Made by a program: the position numbers and the translations under genes
Notes under the pieces: generated by a model
What the model was told of the DNA's origin: nothing
What the model saw: only the letters and a program-made list of their open reading frames with translations
Databases searched by the model: none
Shown: one piece after another, positions 1 through 9,451 of the stretch
Layout of the letters: each line of letters begins with the position of its first letter
How positions within the stretch are numbered: position 1 is the stretch's first letter
From: Chara braunii
Taxonomy: Eukaryota; Streptophyta; Charophyceae; Charales; Characeae
DNA: 27,212 nt
NCBI GenBank assembly: GCA_003427395.1
Contig: BFEA01000475.1
Location: forward strand, 1,181,806-1,209,017
Direction of reading: 5' to 3'

Positions 1-901
1 CCGAGATGTCTCGGCCACAGCCGAGATTAGCAGGCATTACCCTTCACAGGCAAATGCCAAGTCTCAAGAGTAGCGTACTCCGAAGCAGTGGGGGGCTCGG
101 GGCAGGGATGGAGGCCAAAAAAAAAAAACAGTAAAGAGACGAGGAACTTTGAATCCACCTTCGTCGGGAAAGCCCTCAGGTCACCAGTGCTTTGAGGAAT
201 GTATCTGGCCAGGAAGTGAGGAACATGAAACAGGTCGTTTTCCTTTTTTGTTTCTTGTTGTTAGGTCCCTGTAGCGCCCTGCCAGCCAGGCAGGGCGGAT
301 TCCACGTTTTATTGAGTTCCAGACAAGTACTGTAGCATCCTGTATCGGACCGCAATCACAGGATAAGGGATGCTTTTTTTTTTCTTTTTTTTTCTCTCCT
401 GTTTGCGGATAGACGAGGGCCCTGAGTGAACTGCTACGGAAAGGCCGAGTTTCAACTGCTATTGAAACTGGGCCCCAGACTAAACTGCTAAAACGCAGTT
501 TCAAATGCAATTACAAACTGTTTTCGTGACTGCGCCGAAGTTACCCCAAAAAAAAAACAAAAAAACAAAAAAACAGACGTCCATCCCCGCTTACATGTCA
601 TCCACGTTGACCACAAGGAGACCGCATGGTCGCGATCCGGATAATAGAGGCCTCCCCAGTGAATCCCCACCTGAGTGACTCGAACGTCCAACCACCTCCC
701 AGCCGTCTGTTGTGAGTCGTGATCGGGTTGATGGAGGTAGGCGTCCGGGATGCTTGTACGTGGAGAAGCCACTGCAAAAATCGGGATCACACGATGGAAG
801 GTAGTACGAGTCCCCGAATGCATGCGCCGCCCCTGCACATGCTTATGTGCGCAAAGGAGACACTTCAGCACGTCCCTCGCCACATGTGTCACTCAATGAC
901 G

Positions 902-902
<1 letters not shown>
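1..902. other. No gene recognised
   Basis: I see no credible coding region here. Open frames on both strands are short, low in complexity and lack recognisable domains. The stretch has several A/T homopolymers (about 119-128, 373-391 and 547-573) and otherwise ordinary mixed sequence. It may be intergenic or degenerate transposon sequence. Confidence 0.5.
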
Positions 903-940
<38 letters not shown>

Positions 941-993
941 CACACACACACACACACAGAGACACACGCACACACAGACAAACAGAGACACAC

Positions 994-1032
<39 letters not shown>

Positions 1033-1165
1033 AACACACGTCTCTCTGAGTGTGTTTGTAAGACTCTGTGTGCGAGTGTGTGTGTGTGACTCTGTCTGTA
1101 TGTGTGTGTTGTCATTTTCACTGTGTCTGCATGTGTGTGTGTTGTCATATTTACTCTGGTGTATG
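903..1165. repeat. Compound CT/CA/GT microsatellite
   Basis: A pure CT run (about 903-937) passes into CA repeats (about 940-1035) and then into imperfect TGTG-rich sequence to about 1165. Open frames across it in several phases are repeat translations ([15 protein letters not shown]), not genes. A similar CT-then-CA block recurs at 25468-25557. Confidence 0.95.
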
Positions 1166-1276
1166 TGTGTGTGTTCTCATATTCGCTATACACAACTCCA
1201 CAAAAAAAAGCCTCATCAGGAGATTCAACAGGCCCAATCTGCCCGGTATGCATTTGAGTGCCGAAGTGCCGCAGGC

Positions 1277-1745
1277 CCCAAGAACGGGATAATCGGTAGA
1301 AGGCGCCCACGCCAAAACCTTTTTGGTTTTGGGCGCCCTAAGTTTAGCCGTTTGGTACTACCGGCCCAATGACTTGCATATGGGGTACTACAGGCCCACG
1401 CATCTCTCCAAGGGCCCTACCGGATCATGAATCTGGCGCATAACAGTACCAGATTCATTTTGGTGTAAAAGAGGCCGGCCGTGGTACCGCTGAAGTATCG
1501 AATGAGGCCCACGTTCCCCATTTTGAAAAAGAAGGGCCCTACCGGTTCATGAATCTGGCGCAGAAACAGCGCCAAATTCTTGAACAGTTAAAAACAAGCC
1601 CAGGGAGATGTGGCCACAGCGTGAAGGCGCCTTTCGCCCAGGGGAAAGTTGTTTGGGCCGGTAGTACCAAACAGCCGAACTTTGGGCGGCCAAAACCGAA
1701 AAGGTTTTGGCGTGGGCTCTTTCTACCAATTATCCCCCCAAGAAC
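1277..1745. mobile_element. Mutator-like MITE with 9-bp target duplication
   Basis: The element spans 1286-1736 (451 bp). Its ends are long inverted repeats: the left arm, about 1286-1373, begins GGGATAATCGGTAGAAGG, and the reverse complement of the right arm, about 1649-1736, begins GGGATAATTGGTAGAAAG. The arms stay clearly alignable for about 88 bp. Perfect 9-bp direct repeats CCCAAGAAC flank it at 1277-1285 and 1737-1745. Long TIRs with a 9-bp duplication are typical of Mutator-like elements; hAT elements give 8 bp. The interior is non-coding, so it is a non-autonomous element. It holds an internal direct repeat: a block starting AGGGCCCTACCGG at 1411 and again at 1533, each continuing into a GAATCTGGCGCA stem. 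Confidence 0.85.
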
Positions 1746-1813
1746 ACTTTTCGTGTCTTTTTCCCACCCCGGCTGGACACTGGACAGGTAACGCCCTCTT
1801 TTTCCACCTCGGC

Positions 1814-1847
1814 TGGACACTGGACACTGGACACTGGACACTGGACA
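1814..1847. repeat. 7-bp tandem repeat TGGACAC, 4.9 copies
   Basis: Four perfect TGGACAC units are followed by a partial TGGACA. The preceding CGGCTGGACACTGGACA at about 1769-1785 is a shorter copy of the same array, reached through a local duplication of the CCACC-CGGCTGGACACTGG segment. Confidence 0.9.
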
Positions 1848-2005
1848 AAGAGGGATAAAGAAATAAGTCGAACCAGCGATAGCGCGAGCGAAACGGAGTT
1901 AAAAAGATTACCCAGAAGAAAAAACAAGAATTTATAATATCGAACAAAGCAAAAGGAAAAAAAAAAAAAGCACCGAATGAGCAAACGGATCGGAAGAGCA
2001 CATGT

Positions 2006-2149
2006 GCTATCATTCCATCCGTCTAAAGAGACCTTCCAAAAACAAATCCACCATCTTGAAGTGCAAGATCGATTAGAAACGGATGGAATGATAGCCGCTT
2101 TTATTTATTGATTTACAGCGACTTACAGCGGCTTTTATTTATTGATTTA
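2006..2149. repeat. Perfect 17-bp inverted repeat followed by a 19-bp direct repeat
   Basis: GCTATCATTCCATCCGT at 2006-2022 is the exact reverse complement of 2079-2095, with 56 bp between. Immediately after, GCTTTTATTTATTGATTTA occurs at 2097-2115 and again at 2131-2149, a 34-bp period. Neither part codes. A small foldback element is possible, but no target duplication was identified. Confidence 0.8.
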
Positions 2150-2363
2150 TTCCACGAGGTCACGGCTATCTTCGCTCCAGCCTGAACTCGACGCGGTGTG
2201 GGGGACCACCACACCAGCGTGCATTGCCATTTTGTCGCACATCATCACATGTCATAATGGTGCTTACTCTTTTCGTCAATATCGAACCACCATCACGACT
2301 ACGTTTCGTTCCGGATGTTGTTAATGTTTGTGTGTGCTTAATCTCTGTGCAAAGTGTGCAGAG

Positions 2364-2485
2364 TTAGGGCCTCGTTAGACACTCCTTGTGGACCCGAAAT
2401 CCACAAGGAAATGAACGTTCCACCTGTCCTTGGGGACGATTCTCGAAAAAAAATGTGAAAACACCAGAAGGAGATTTCCTTGTGG
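2364..2485 (+). mobile_element. Possible left terminus of a PIF/Harbinger-type element
   Basis: TTA at 2364-2366 is followed by GGGCCTCGTTAGACACTCC. This resembles the G-rich TIR and the TTA/TAA target site of PIF/Harbinger and Tourist elements. Just inside lies a hairpin: TCCTTGTGGA (2383-2392), a 7-nt loop, then TCCACAAGGA (2400-2409). The 12-mer CCACAAGGAAAT (2401-2412) has its reverse complement at 2474-2485. Palindromic subterminal repeats are common in such elements. No matching right terminus was found in the window, so the call rests on one end and on the Harbinger genes that follow. Confidence 0.3.
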
Positions 2486-3038
2486 CGTCCTTATGGCCAC
2501 AGCCAATTTTTCCTTAGCCCCAAGGGACCTCCCGAGATCCCTCGTAGCACAAGGAAGAGCGAATTTCGGAGCGGCGAAGGCATGCGTCGACGTACAATTT
2601 CGGTTCGAGGGCGGTCCAAACGTGGTCCAGCGAAGCGGAGCACGGACATCCCTGCATCCACATCTGCACGGTGCCCCAACGGCTCCAAACGGTAAGCGGC
2701 GTCGGGAGGCCTCCGTTCATCGACGCGAAATGCCGGCCGGCGTCCACCAAGGTCTGCTGCGGCGGGCGATCGTCGACAACGGTCCGAAATTCGAATGCTT
2801 TTCCCACCAGGTGCCCTTTCGACGGCGACAGTCTCATTGGACAAGATCGTCGTTTTCTTCGATTGTCGTCACGCCTCGCACGTTGGAGCACAGAACTTTC
2901 ACTGATCTTTCTTCTGTCGACGGGCTTGTTCGTTGAACGGCCGACCACCGACGTCACACTGCAGCCCTTCGAGCGGCCCTTACATGGCCGACCTGCTGCA
3001 CAGGCTGCTGGTCCTCGTCCTCGTGCTGCTTCTCGTCG

Positions 3039-4829
3039 TTGCCTTCTTCCACGTGTGTTTCGTCGACCTCGTCCCGGTCGCGGGTTGCAGAAGGAGATCT
3101 TCGAAGAAAGCCGACAGGATGGATCGACGATTGGGCAACGGCAGACCGGCAGGCACAGCCTCAGGAGCGAGCAATCGGCAACACAGTGCGGACTCTGTGG
3201 CAAAGCGGCCGTACGACCCGAGGTTATACAGGCCTGCCTTCTCACGAGATTCCTCTGCCGCCATCGCATGACGAGGGGGGAGACGCCAGGTCGTCGACTT
3301 TGTCGTTGGGAAGTGGGTCGACGCAGGAATGGGTGGCGACGCAGTCGTGCGGAGGCAGGCGGGTGGAGACCCCGTGGTCTTACACGTCACAGCTGAACGA
3401 GGGGCTGTGCGACGACGGCGGCAATGCAGCGGTTGATCTTAGCTTCCAGTTGTCCAGCAGCAGCGGAGCAGCATCAATGCACACTCGGATCATCAATCCC
3501 CACCCGGGTGTGGATTGCACAGACAACACGCTTGGCGGTGTGAGCAGGCTGCGAGACGGAGGTCTGCCTCATACACTTCGTGAAGGTGGTGGTAAACGGA
3601 ATGAGTCGACGTCGACCATCGGCGGAGGAGCCGGTGCGCGTGAACGTCCAGAGTGGATGCGGTTGTCACCTGCGTCGCGAAGCGGATCCGACGCTCCTTT
3701 TGGACGGAAGCGACCGGAGGATTTGTGTCAGGAAGGTGCGGACGTGCACCGCGACGACAGATAGCTGTGGGCAGAGTGCAGGCAGGCATTGCATCAACGT
3801 GGAACGGAGACAATCACGAGAGGGGTGCAACGGCTCCACGTGGACGAAGGGGACGAAGCTGCTGTTGAGGAGGCCCAGGGGTGTGACGACGTTGACGGTG
3901 ACGACGATTGCAACTCCGACGATTTGCCAGACATTAGGCCGCTGGGGAGGAAGGCGACGAAGGGCGGAGCGACTAGGAGGAAGGGTCCCGCTACAAAAAG
4001 TCGACGAAGCAAAAAAATGGATGACGACATGGGCCGGAGCGAGGGCAGCCGAAATTTCTGGTCGGTGGGAGACACGATCGCACTCGTCAGGGCAAAAAGG
4101 GACCAAGATCAGTATTTCGCCGGCATGGGCAGTAGTTTCGCCCACATGAAAACGAGGGAGTGGAAGTGGGAGGACGTGCGGGCGAGGTTGCAGTCGATGG
4201 GCGTGACGAGGGATGTCGTCGACTGCGGGAAGAAATGTGACAACTTGATGCAGTAATTCAAGAAGGTCCACAAGTTCCAGAACCTCTCCGGCGGGAAAGA
4301 GTCCTTCAAGCTTGCATCGAAGGACAAGTGGTCAGAGGGCTTCAACTTCGTCATGGACCGGAGCATGTACGACGAAATGGAGGCCATGACGAAGGGGGAT
4401 CACATGATCCACCCGAAAAATTTGGCGGACACGGGGGCGGCCGGTGGGGTTCAGATGCCGGCAGACGCGGGTGCTGCAGGGGACACCATGGCCACTGAGG
4501 GTGGAGGGGAGGCAGCCGATGAGGAGCAGGAGTCGACGAAATACTCCACATTCAGCGCGGGGAGCGGCGGCGGTTATGGGAAGAGGAAGAACATGCGGCA
4601 ACAAACCTTTGAGGTCGTCGCCGACGTCATGGACAAGCATGGTGCGCTTATGGCGAGCACAATGGACAGCCCGAGCAAGCGGCAATGCTCCATGATGTTA
4701 CATCAGTGCGAAATCCTGGAGAGCGAAGTGGAAGTGTAGAGGAAACATTATGCTGCGGCGGATGAGGCGAACATAATGATGTGCCACGCCCTTATGGAGA
4801 TAGCAAAAGCCATCCGCGAGAGATCATGA
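3039..4829 (+). pseudogene. Myb/SANT (trihelix)-like protein of PIF/Harbinger type, decayed
   Basis: One forward frame stays open from about 3039 to the TGA at 4827-4829, broken only by TAG 3762-3764, TAA 4254-4256 and TAG 4736-4738. Reading across them gives an N-terminal Ser/Gly-rich region, an acidic-basic linker, and then a trihelix-type DNA-binding domain at about 4050-4350 (FWSVGDTIALVRAKRDQDQY, then WKWEDVRARL, then CGKKCDNL). The C-terminal helical tail ends EANIMMCHALMEIAKAIRER. In this family the third conserved aromatic is normally Trp (KKW); here it is Cys. PIF/Harbinger elements encode a Myb-like partner that helps bring the transposase to the DNA. The true start is unclear: the frame runs 5' without a good ATG, and an upstream exon or shifted frame (about 2430-3040) is possible. 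The type call is fairly sure; the role is inferred. Confidence 0.72.
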
Positions 4830-4902
4830 GTGATGCTGCCAGTAATGTCCACCGTTGCTTTGCTGGCCTGTCTCTCCACTCCATGTGCCTGCAGAGATGG
4901 CG

Positions 4903-4905
<3 letters not shown>

Positions 4906-4960
<55 letters not shown>
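4906..4960. repeat. (GT)n microsatellite
   Basis: An uninterrupted GT dinucleotide run of about 55 bp lies just 3' of the Myb-like pseudogene. Frames across it translate as VCVC or THTH and are not genes. Confidence 0.97.
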
Positions 4961-4961
<1 letters not shown>

Positions 4962-4997
4962 GTTGCCAAATGCAAATTCTGCACCTTTTTTAGAATC

Positions 4998-5021
4998 TTT
5001 TTTTTTTTTTTTTTTTTTTTT
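4998..5021. repeat. Poly(T) run, 24 nt
   Basis: A T homopolymer shortly after the GT microsatellite. It could be the reverse-strand trace of a poly(A) tail, but no retroelement is recognisable beside it. Confidence 0.9.
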
Positions 5022-5177
5022 CACTTCGTTTTCCAAGACAGTAGTACGTGCTGCATTCGCGGTCTCCACAACGAGAGGGCCAGCTGTTGAAGGGGTTATG
5101 TAATCGGAGGATTGCGGTGGACGGGGTTGTCACCGTTCGTGTCCAGGAAATTGCGTGCCGGGGGGTGGGGAGGGGTT

Positions 5178-5200
5178 GGGGGGGGGGGGGGGGGGGTTTT

Positions 5201-5231
<31 letters not shown>

Positions 5232-5256
5232 TTTTTTTTTTTTTTTTTTTTTTTTT
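5178..5256. repeat. Alternating G and T homopolymers (G19 T14 G21 T25)
   Basis: Four pure homopolymer blocks follow one another: G 5178-5196, T 5197-5210, G 5211-5231 and T 5232-5256. The lengths in the true genome are uncertain because such runs are hard to sequence and assemble. If real, the G runs could form quadruplex structures. Confidence 0.9.
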
Positions 5257-5664
5257 GAGAAGGCCATATCAGCCCGTGGAGAGTGTATGGACGCGCTTCT
5301 ACAGACGCGTGGATGGGTCAGTAGGCGCCTCCTCTCTCGCCTGGGCGTGGCAACAGTTGAAGGGAGTGTGTGCGAGGGAGGTCTGCAGAGTTGCTGTCAC
5401 ACGTGTCGCTGTCGACGACGACGGCAGGCGAGGAATCGTCGTCGGGGCCCGTCCGTCCGCTCCATGCTTTCGAGGCGTCGGCGCCTCGTCCACCATAAAG
5501 GTCTTCCGCTTGCGGCTTCTCCAGCATTGAAGGTTGGCGCACACAGTGCACAGCGACGACATCCACGCGGGATGCCCTCTGCCTTTTCTCCTCATTGTCG
5601 CACCGCACAACCACTATGAAGTCGCCCGTTTCTTCGCAGTCGTCATCGTCTTGGATGTCTTCAG
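5257..5664. other. Spacer with no recognised gene
   Basis: The stretch is GC-rich. Overlapping open frames on both strands are arginine- and serine-rich and show no domain. It could hold an upstream exon of the gene at 6238-8015, but nothing in the sequence demonstrates one. Confidence 0.4.
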
Positions 5665-6140
5665 TGTCGTCGTCGATCGTCGGTGTGGATCTTTTCGCTG
5701 TCCTTCTCGCCTCGGATCCTTCTCGCCGCGGATCCGTATCGCCCCTTCGGAGGTCCGGCGTCCATTAGTCGCGAAGATCTTCTTCTCGCTGCGGAGCAGT
5801 GTTCATCTCCTTCTCGTGTGGGACTTCATCAGCGTCGTCGTCGATCATCGCTCTGGATCTTCTCGCTCTCCTTCTCGCCGCGGATCCTTCTCGTCGCGGA
5901 TCCGTATCGCTCCTTCGGAGGTCCGGCGCCCATTAGTCGCGAAGATCTTCTTCTCGCCGCGGAGCAGTGTTCATCTCCTTCTCGTGTGGGACTTCATCAG
6001 TGTTGTCGTCGATCATCGCTCTGGATCTTCTCGCTCTCCTTCTCGCCGCAGATACGTGTCGCCCCTTTGGAGGTCCGTCGTCGCTTAGTCGTGAAGTTCT
6101 TCTTCTCGCCGCGGAGAAGTGTCCGCAGTGTTCATCTCCT
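5665..6140. repeat. 168-bp tandem repeat, nearly 3 copies
   Basis: The anchor CGATC after TCGTCGT recurs at 5674, 5842 and 6010, exactly 168 bp apart. Each unit contains GGATCTTCTCGC-type, GGAGGTCCG and GAAGATCTTCTTCTCGC motifs. The third copy is more diverged and has a deletion near 6050. Since 168 is 56 codons, any frame stays in phase from unit to unit, which creates repetitive open frames on both strands (for example REDLLLAAEQCSSPSRVGLH on the forward strand). Within a unit, CTTCTCGCCGCGGATCC is itself partly repeated. Coding status is unknown. Confidence 0.9.
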
Positions 6141-6237
6141 TATCGCGTTGGCGGACACGTGGAGGTAGTGTGTGTGGCGAGGATGAGGACGCACTGCTCC
6201 CCAGGGCTGCAAACGCGCTTCTTCGTCGTTAGTGTGA

Positions 6238-8015
6238 ACACAGGCGTGGCCACAAACGGCCATTGACAGAGGCGAGAAGCATGTCTACGCGAGGCGGCGC
6301 CCGTGGGAAGAAGCGGTAAAACATCCCCGCGAACAGTCAGGGCGGGAAAGGGGTCGGCGGCATGTCCCGAAGGCGAAGAGGCTCCGTTCGGAAGAAGCAT
6401 CAGCAAGCCTGCCTCTTCGGCGAGGGCGAAGTTGGACGGCAGCCAACGAAGAGGAAGATGACGACGTCTTCACGACGGAGGAGAAAGCAGCAGAGGACAA
6501 CGTGGCGGCGCCTCAGGGAAGCACTCTTCAACGCTCATCTGATCAGAGCGGTGCGAGAAGATTGGTGACGCCCCCCCCGGAGGCGCAACAAGTGCGTGCG
6601 CACAACACCCAGAAGGCGAAGGAGGTTGTCGTCGACGTCGGCCGCGAGGACAACGAGCCGTTGGAAAGCCGCAGACAGCGCAATGTGACACAAGGCGCCA
6701 CGGAGACGCCAGTCAGGATACTCGTCGCGACTAGAGAAAGGCCACCTCAGGGTGGCCTGCCCTTGACGCTGTCCCAGCCGCGCCCGCGCAGCACGGTTGC
6801 AGAGGGGGGCTCCATGAAACGAGGGGGAGGGGAGGGGGCCCAGCAAAAAGCGCGCGTGGCGGGTGGGGGTGCCATCGCTGCTGCAGCCGCGGGGTGTTCG
6901 GGCAATGTTGGTGCAGTGGCGAGGGCGAGAGAAGAGGTCCTAGTTGTAGAGCCGGAGGCGACACGCATCGACAACAAGGGTGAAAGTGAGGATGAAGACC
7001 CCCTTCTAAGCCAGGTTTTGAGGGGAGGGAATGCGAGAGAGGTGGCCGACGGTGCCCGCCTATGGGTCGATGACAAAGCGTTCTGGACGACGGGGGAGGG
7101 GCGAAGGCTGTACAACATCATCCACGAATCGCAGGAGTACTTTGTCGCCATCGCCAGCGGGATGCAAACGCCCTCCGTGCCCAGGAGCGTCGTCATGCCG
7201 AAATCGTCGACGACCCTCACACAAATTGCGGATCCCGCACAACTACAGCAGGCAATCGCCCGCACGACGGCAACGAAAAATATTGCTCTACGCGTCTTGC
7301 ATGGATGGGTCTTCAAGTCCGGGAACCGCCCCCGAGGATTCAATATCGCTTTCCAGTACGCGCTGGAGTCGGTGGCGACCGACATTGCGCGCGTCATGTG
7401 GTACGGCGAGGAGTGGAGCAACGTTGTGAGCGCAGCCGTTTGCGCGCACACAATCGACCTGAACATGGACTTGCCATTGTGGTTTGCGGGCGCGATCATC
7501 GAAGACAGGCCGGAGGATGACGACATGGCGGCGCACCAGGAGGCGACCGTCATATGCATCGCGCATGCATTTCGTGCAGCGGTGCAAATGGGTGGCATTG
7601 TCCACGGCGGGTTCGTCTTGCACTAACCTCTGTCTAGAATCGCGGATTGGTTCAGACTTTTATTGGCTGCCTGCATGTGGTTGATGCGCATGGCGGGAGA
7701 CGATGCGTGCAGCCACTATGAAGCCATTACTTCGCGACGCTGGTCGCAAAGCCCACACTCATCCCGTCCATGCATCGCGCCTTCGATCATCGGCGGTCCG
7801 TCATCCGAGCCACGAACGCCGTCACGGAGAGACTCGGGAAGGCGAACGCAACACTCTGAGAGTACCCGAAGTACATCCCCGACTGGGCTTCCTGCGGCAT
7901 TGTCTTTGGGCACGATGCGACCATAACGGGGCCAGAGGACGCGAAGAGGAGGGATTGGTTGGGTTCGGGCCCCTTGGAGGATGACGACGATAACGACAAA
8001 AAAGAGGACGCGTAG
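6238..8015 (+). pseudogene. Large protein of unnamed family between Harbinger genes, decayed
   Basis: A forward frame is open from 6238 (after TGA 6235-6237) to TAA 7624-7626, 462 codons. The first in-frame ATG is only at 6814, so an upstream spliced start is likely. The N-terminal part is acidic and low in complexity (EEEDDDVFTTEEKAAEDN). The conserved-looking core starts at about 7063 (LWVDDKAFWTTGEGRRLYNI) and includes VLHGWVFKSGNRPRGFN and ATDIARVMWYGEEWSNVVS. After the stop, the same frame continues as LSRIADWFRLLLAACMWLMR. Near 7724-7735 it must shift by one to continue as FATLVAKPTLIPSMHRAF, passes TGA 7857-7859, and ends after an acidic tail at TAG 8013-8015. I cannot assign a known domain. 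Its position between a Myb-like gene and a Harbinger transposase suggests an accessory transposon protein, but that is inference. Confidence 0.6.
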
Positions 8016-8462
8016 GGGGGAGGTCGGGTTGGAGAGGGTGATGCTGGTGCTTACACGTGCAGCGCGGGAGAGGGTACGCGAACGGGTCTCTTGTTCCGGC
8101 GCGGGTAAGGGAAGCGGAGAGGGGGCAGCGCTTCGCGGCGTCGGAGACGCAGGTTTGGTGGCGCCACGTTAAGACAACGGATTGTTGATGGCCTCCCCCT
8201 TCGTTCCGCACGTGTACACCATGTCGCTCGTACATGCAGACGCCCGACTTTTTCGGTCATTCAGTTTGGCTGGGTGCGTGATGCAACTGAGGTCGTGGTT
8301 GCTTGTGGATGTCGATCGTGTTTCGCTGCCGATGCTGGAGAAGCGATGGTAAACGGCGGTCCCTTCAGGAGATTGTAGGTGCGGTGTAGGTTTGTGCGAT
8401 GTTCTTTTGTGTTGTTGTCGGCGCAGCTTGTGGCGAGACAAGTTGATTGCACTTGGAGCGCA
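8016..8462. other. Spacer with no recognised gene
   Basis: The stretch is GC-rich at first and then mixed. The short frames present have no recognisable motifs. It could be the 3' flank of the preceding pseudogene. Confidence 0.4.
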
Positions 8463-8695
8463 CCTTTTTTTTTTGTATTATTTCAATTCAGAACTAGATT
8501 TCGTCAGTTTTAAGATCTACACTCGCTTTGTTTGGTTTGTATGTCTTTTTTGTATTGTTTCAATTCAGAACGAGATCTCATCATTTTGAAGATCAACAAG
8601 TTGTGTGTTTCTTGGATGCACATTCAGACGTCTCTTCTCCATTTGCATGATCTTTCTTCGCTCGTTGCTTTGTGTGGTTTGTATTTCTTTTTTTC
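8463..8695. repeat. 77-bp-period duplication, two copies plus a relic
   Basis: TTTCAATTCAGAAC occurs at 8481 and 8558. The surrounding 55-60 bp are about 90% alike, from TTTTTTGTATT to AAGATC plus ACA. A shorter third relic with CTCGTTGCTTTGTGTGGTTT lies at about 8660-8695. The sequence is T-rich and non-coding. Confidence 0.75.
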
Positions 8696-9190
8696 CTCCC
8701 CCGCTTACCCCGATTGATGAACAAAACATGTGTTCGTGCTGTAAGTCCAACACTCGCATGAAGACAAAGCGTGGGGCATCAAACAGCATGAGATGTCCCA
8801 CAAAACAAACTGTGAACATGCAATGGCACACAGCATCAACGCAAAGAAATAGCAACACACAATATCGACGCAATGAGATACACACACACACACACCGCCA
8901 ACAAGTAATGGAAATGGACAATACAGACTTAGAAAGGGATTTGCGATATCGTTAAACAATTCATAGCGGATAGTTCAAAATCGAAGGGAGGTGGGGAATA
9001 ATGTTTTTCCCACCCGAATGACCGACAATGCTCTATCCTTTGTGCCCAAAAATTGGCGCACTTCACACCCGCGGTGCGCCGTGTCCGCACTGCATAACTC
9101 CAACGGCAACAACTATAATTAAAAAAAAGGACGGCGACGCACGTCTGCGAATCGCGACGACAACCCAAGATGACCCTCGACGCATACTAC
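8696..9190. other. No gene recognised
   Basis: The stretch is mixed AT-rich sequence with a short CA run at about 8880-8895. No frame here has a recognisable domain. It is the 3' flank of the reverse-strand transposase. Confidence 0.4.
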
Positions 9191-9440
9191 CAACCTGACG
9201 CAGGACAAAAACTAGCAACCCAATCAAGGCTGGACGGAACAACTGATCTGCCTTCTGGCCACTGCAGTGAACGCGCTTCCACTCGCGGATCTCCGGCAAG
9301 GGGAACACGACCCTCCACGCAAACCACCAACCCCGACGGGGAACAGACGATAGCGACCCAATGAAGGTTGGACGGAACAAGGAATCTGCCCTCCGCCCAT
9401 TGCTGCAATGAATGCACTTCCACGCACTGCCGTCCACGAA
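9191..9440. repeat. 138-bp tandem duplication
   Basis: CCAACC...GACG...GACAAAA and CAACCCAATCAAGGCTGGACGGAAC, from about 9191, recur in diverged form 138 bp later, from about 9329. The two copies explain the internally repetitive reverse-strand open frame here (SLQQWAEGR / SLQWPEGR). The duplication lies just 3' of the transposase and may be part of the element's non-coding end. Confidence 0.75.
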
Positions 9441-9451
9441 TGAAACACAAC

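Noticed and set aside
843-1372. Long open frames on both strands across the CT/CA repeats
   Set aside because: They are translations of dinucleotide repeats (SLSL, HTHT, VCVC) and exist in many phases.
2491-3390. Long reverse-strand frames opposite the Myb-like gene
   Set aside because: They are arginine/serine/proline-rich shadows of GC-rich coding DNA. The forward frame carries the recognisable domain.
5683-6168. 161-codon forward frame in the 168-bp array as a gene
   Set aside because: The period is a multiple of three, so several phases on both strands stay open. No start context or domain favours this one.
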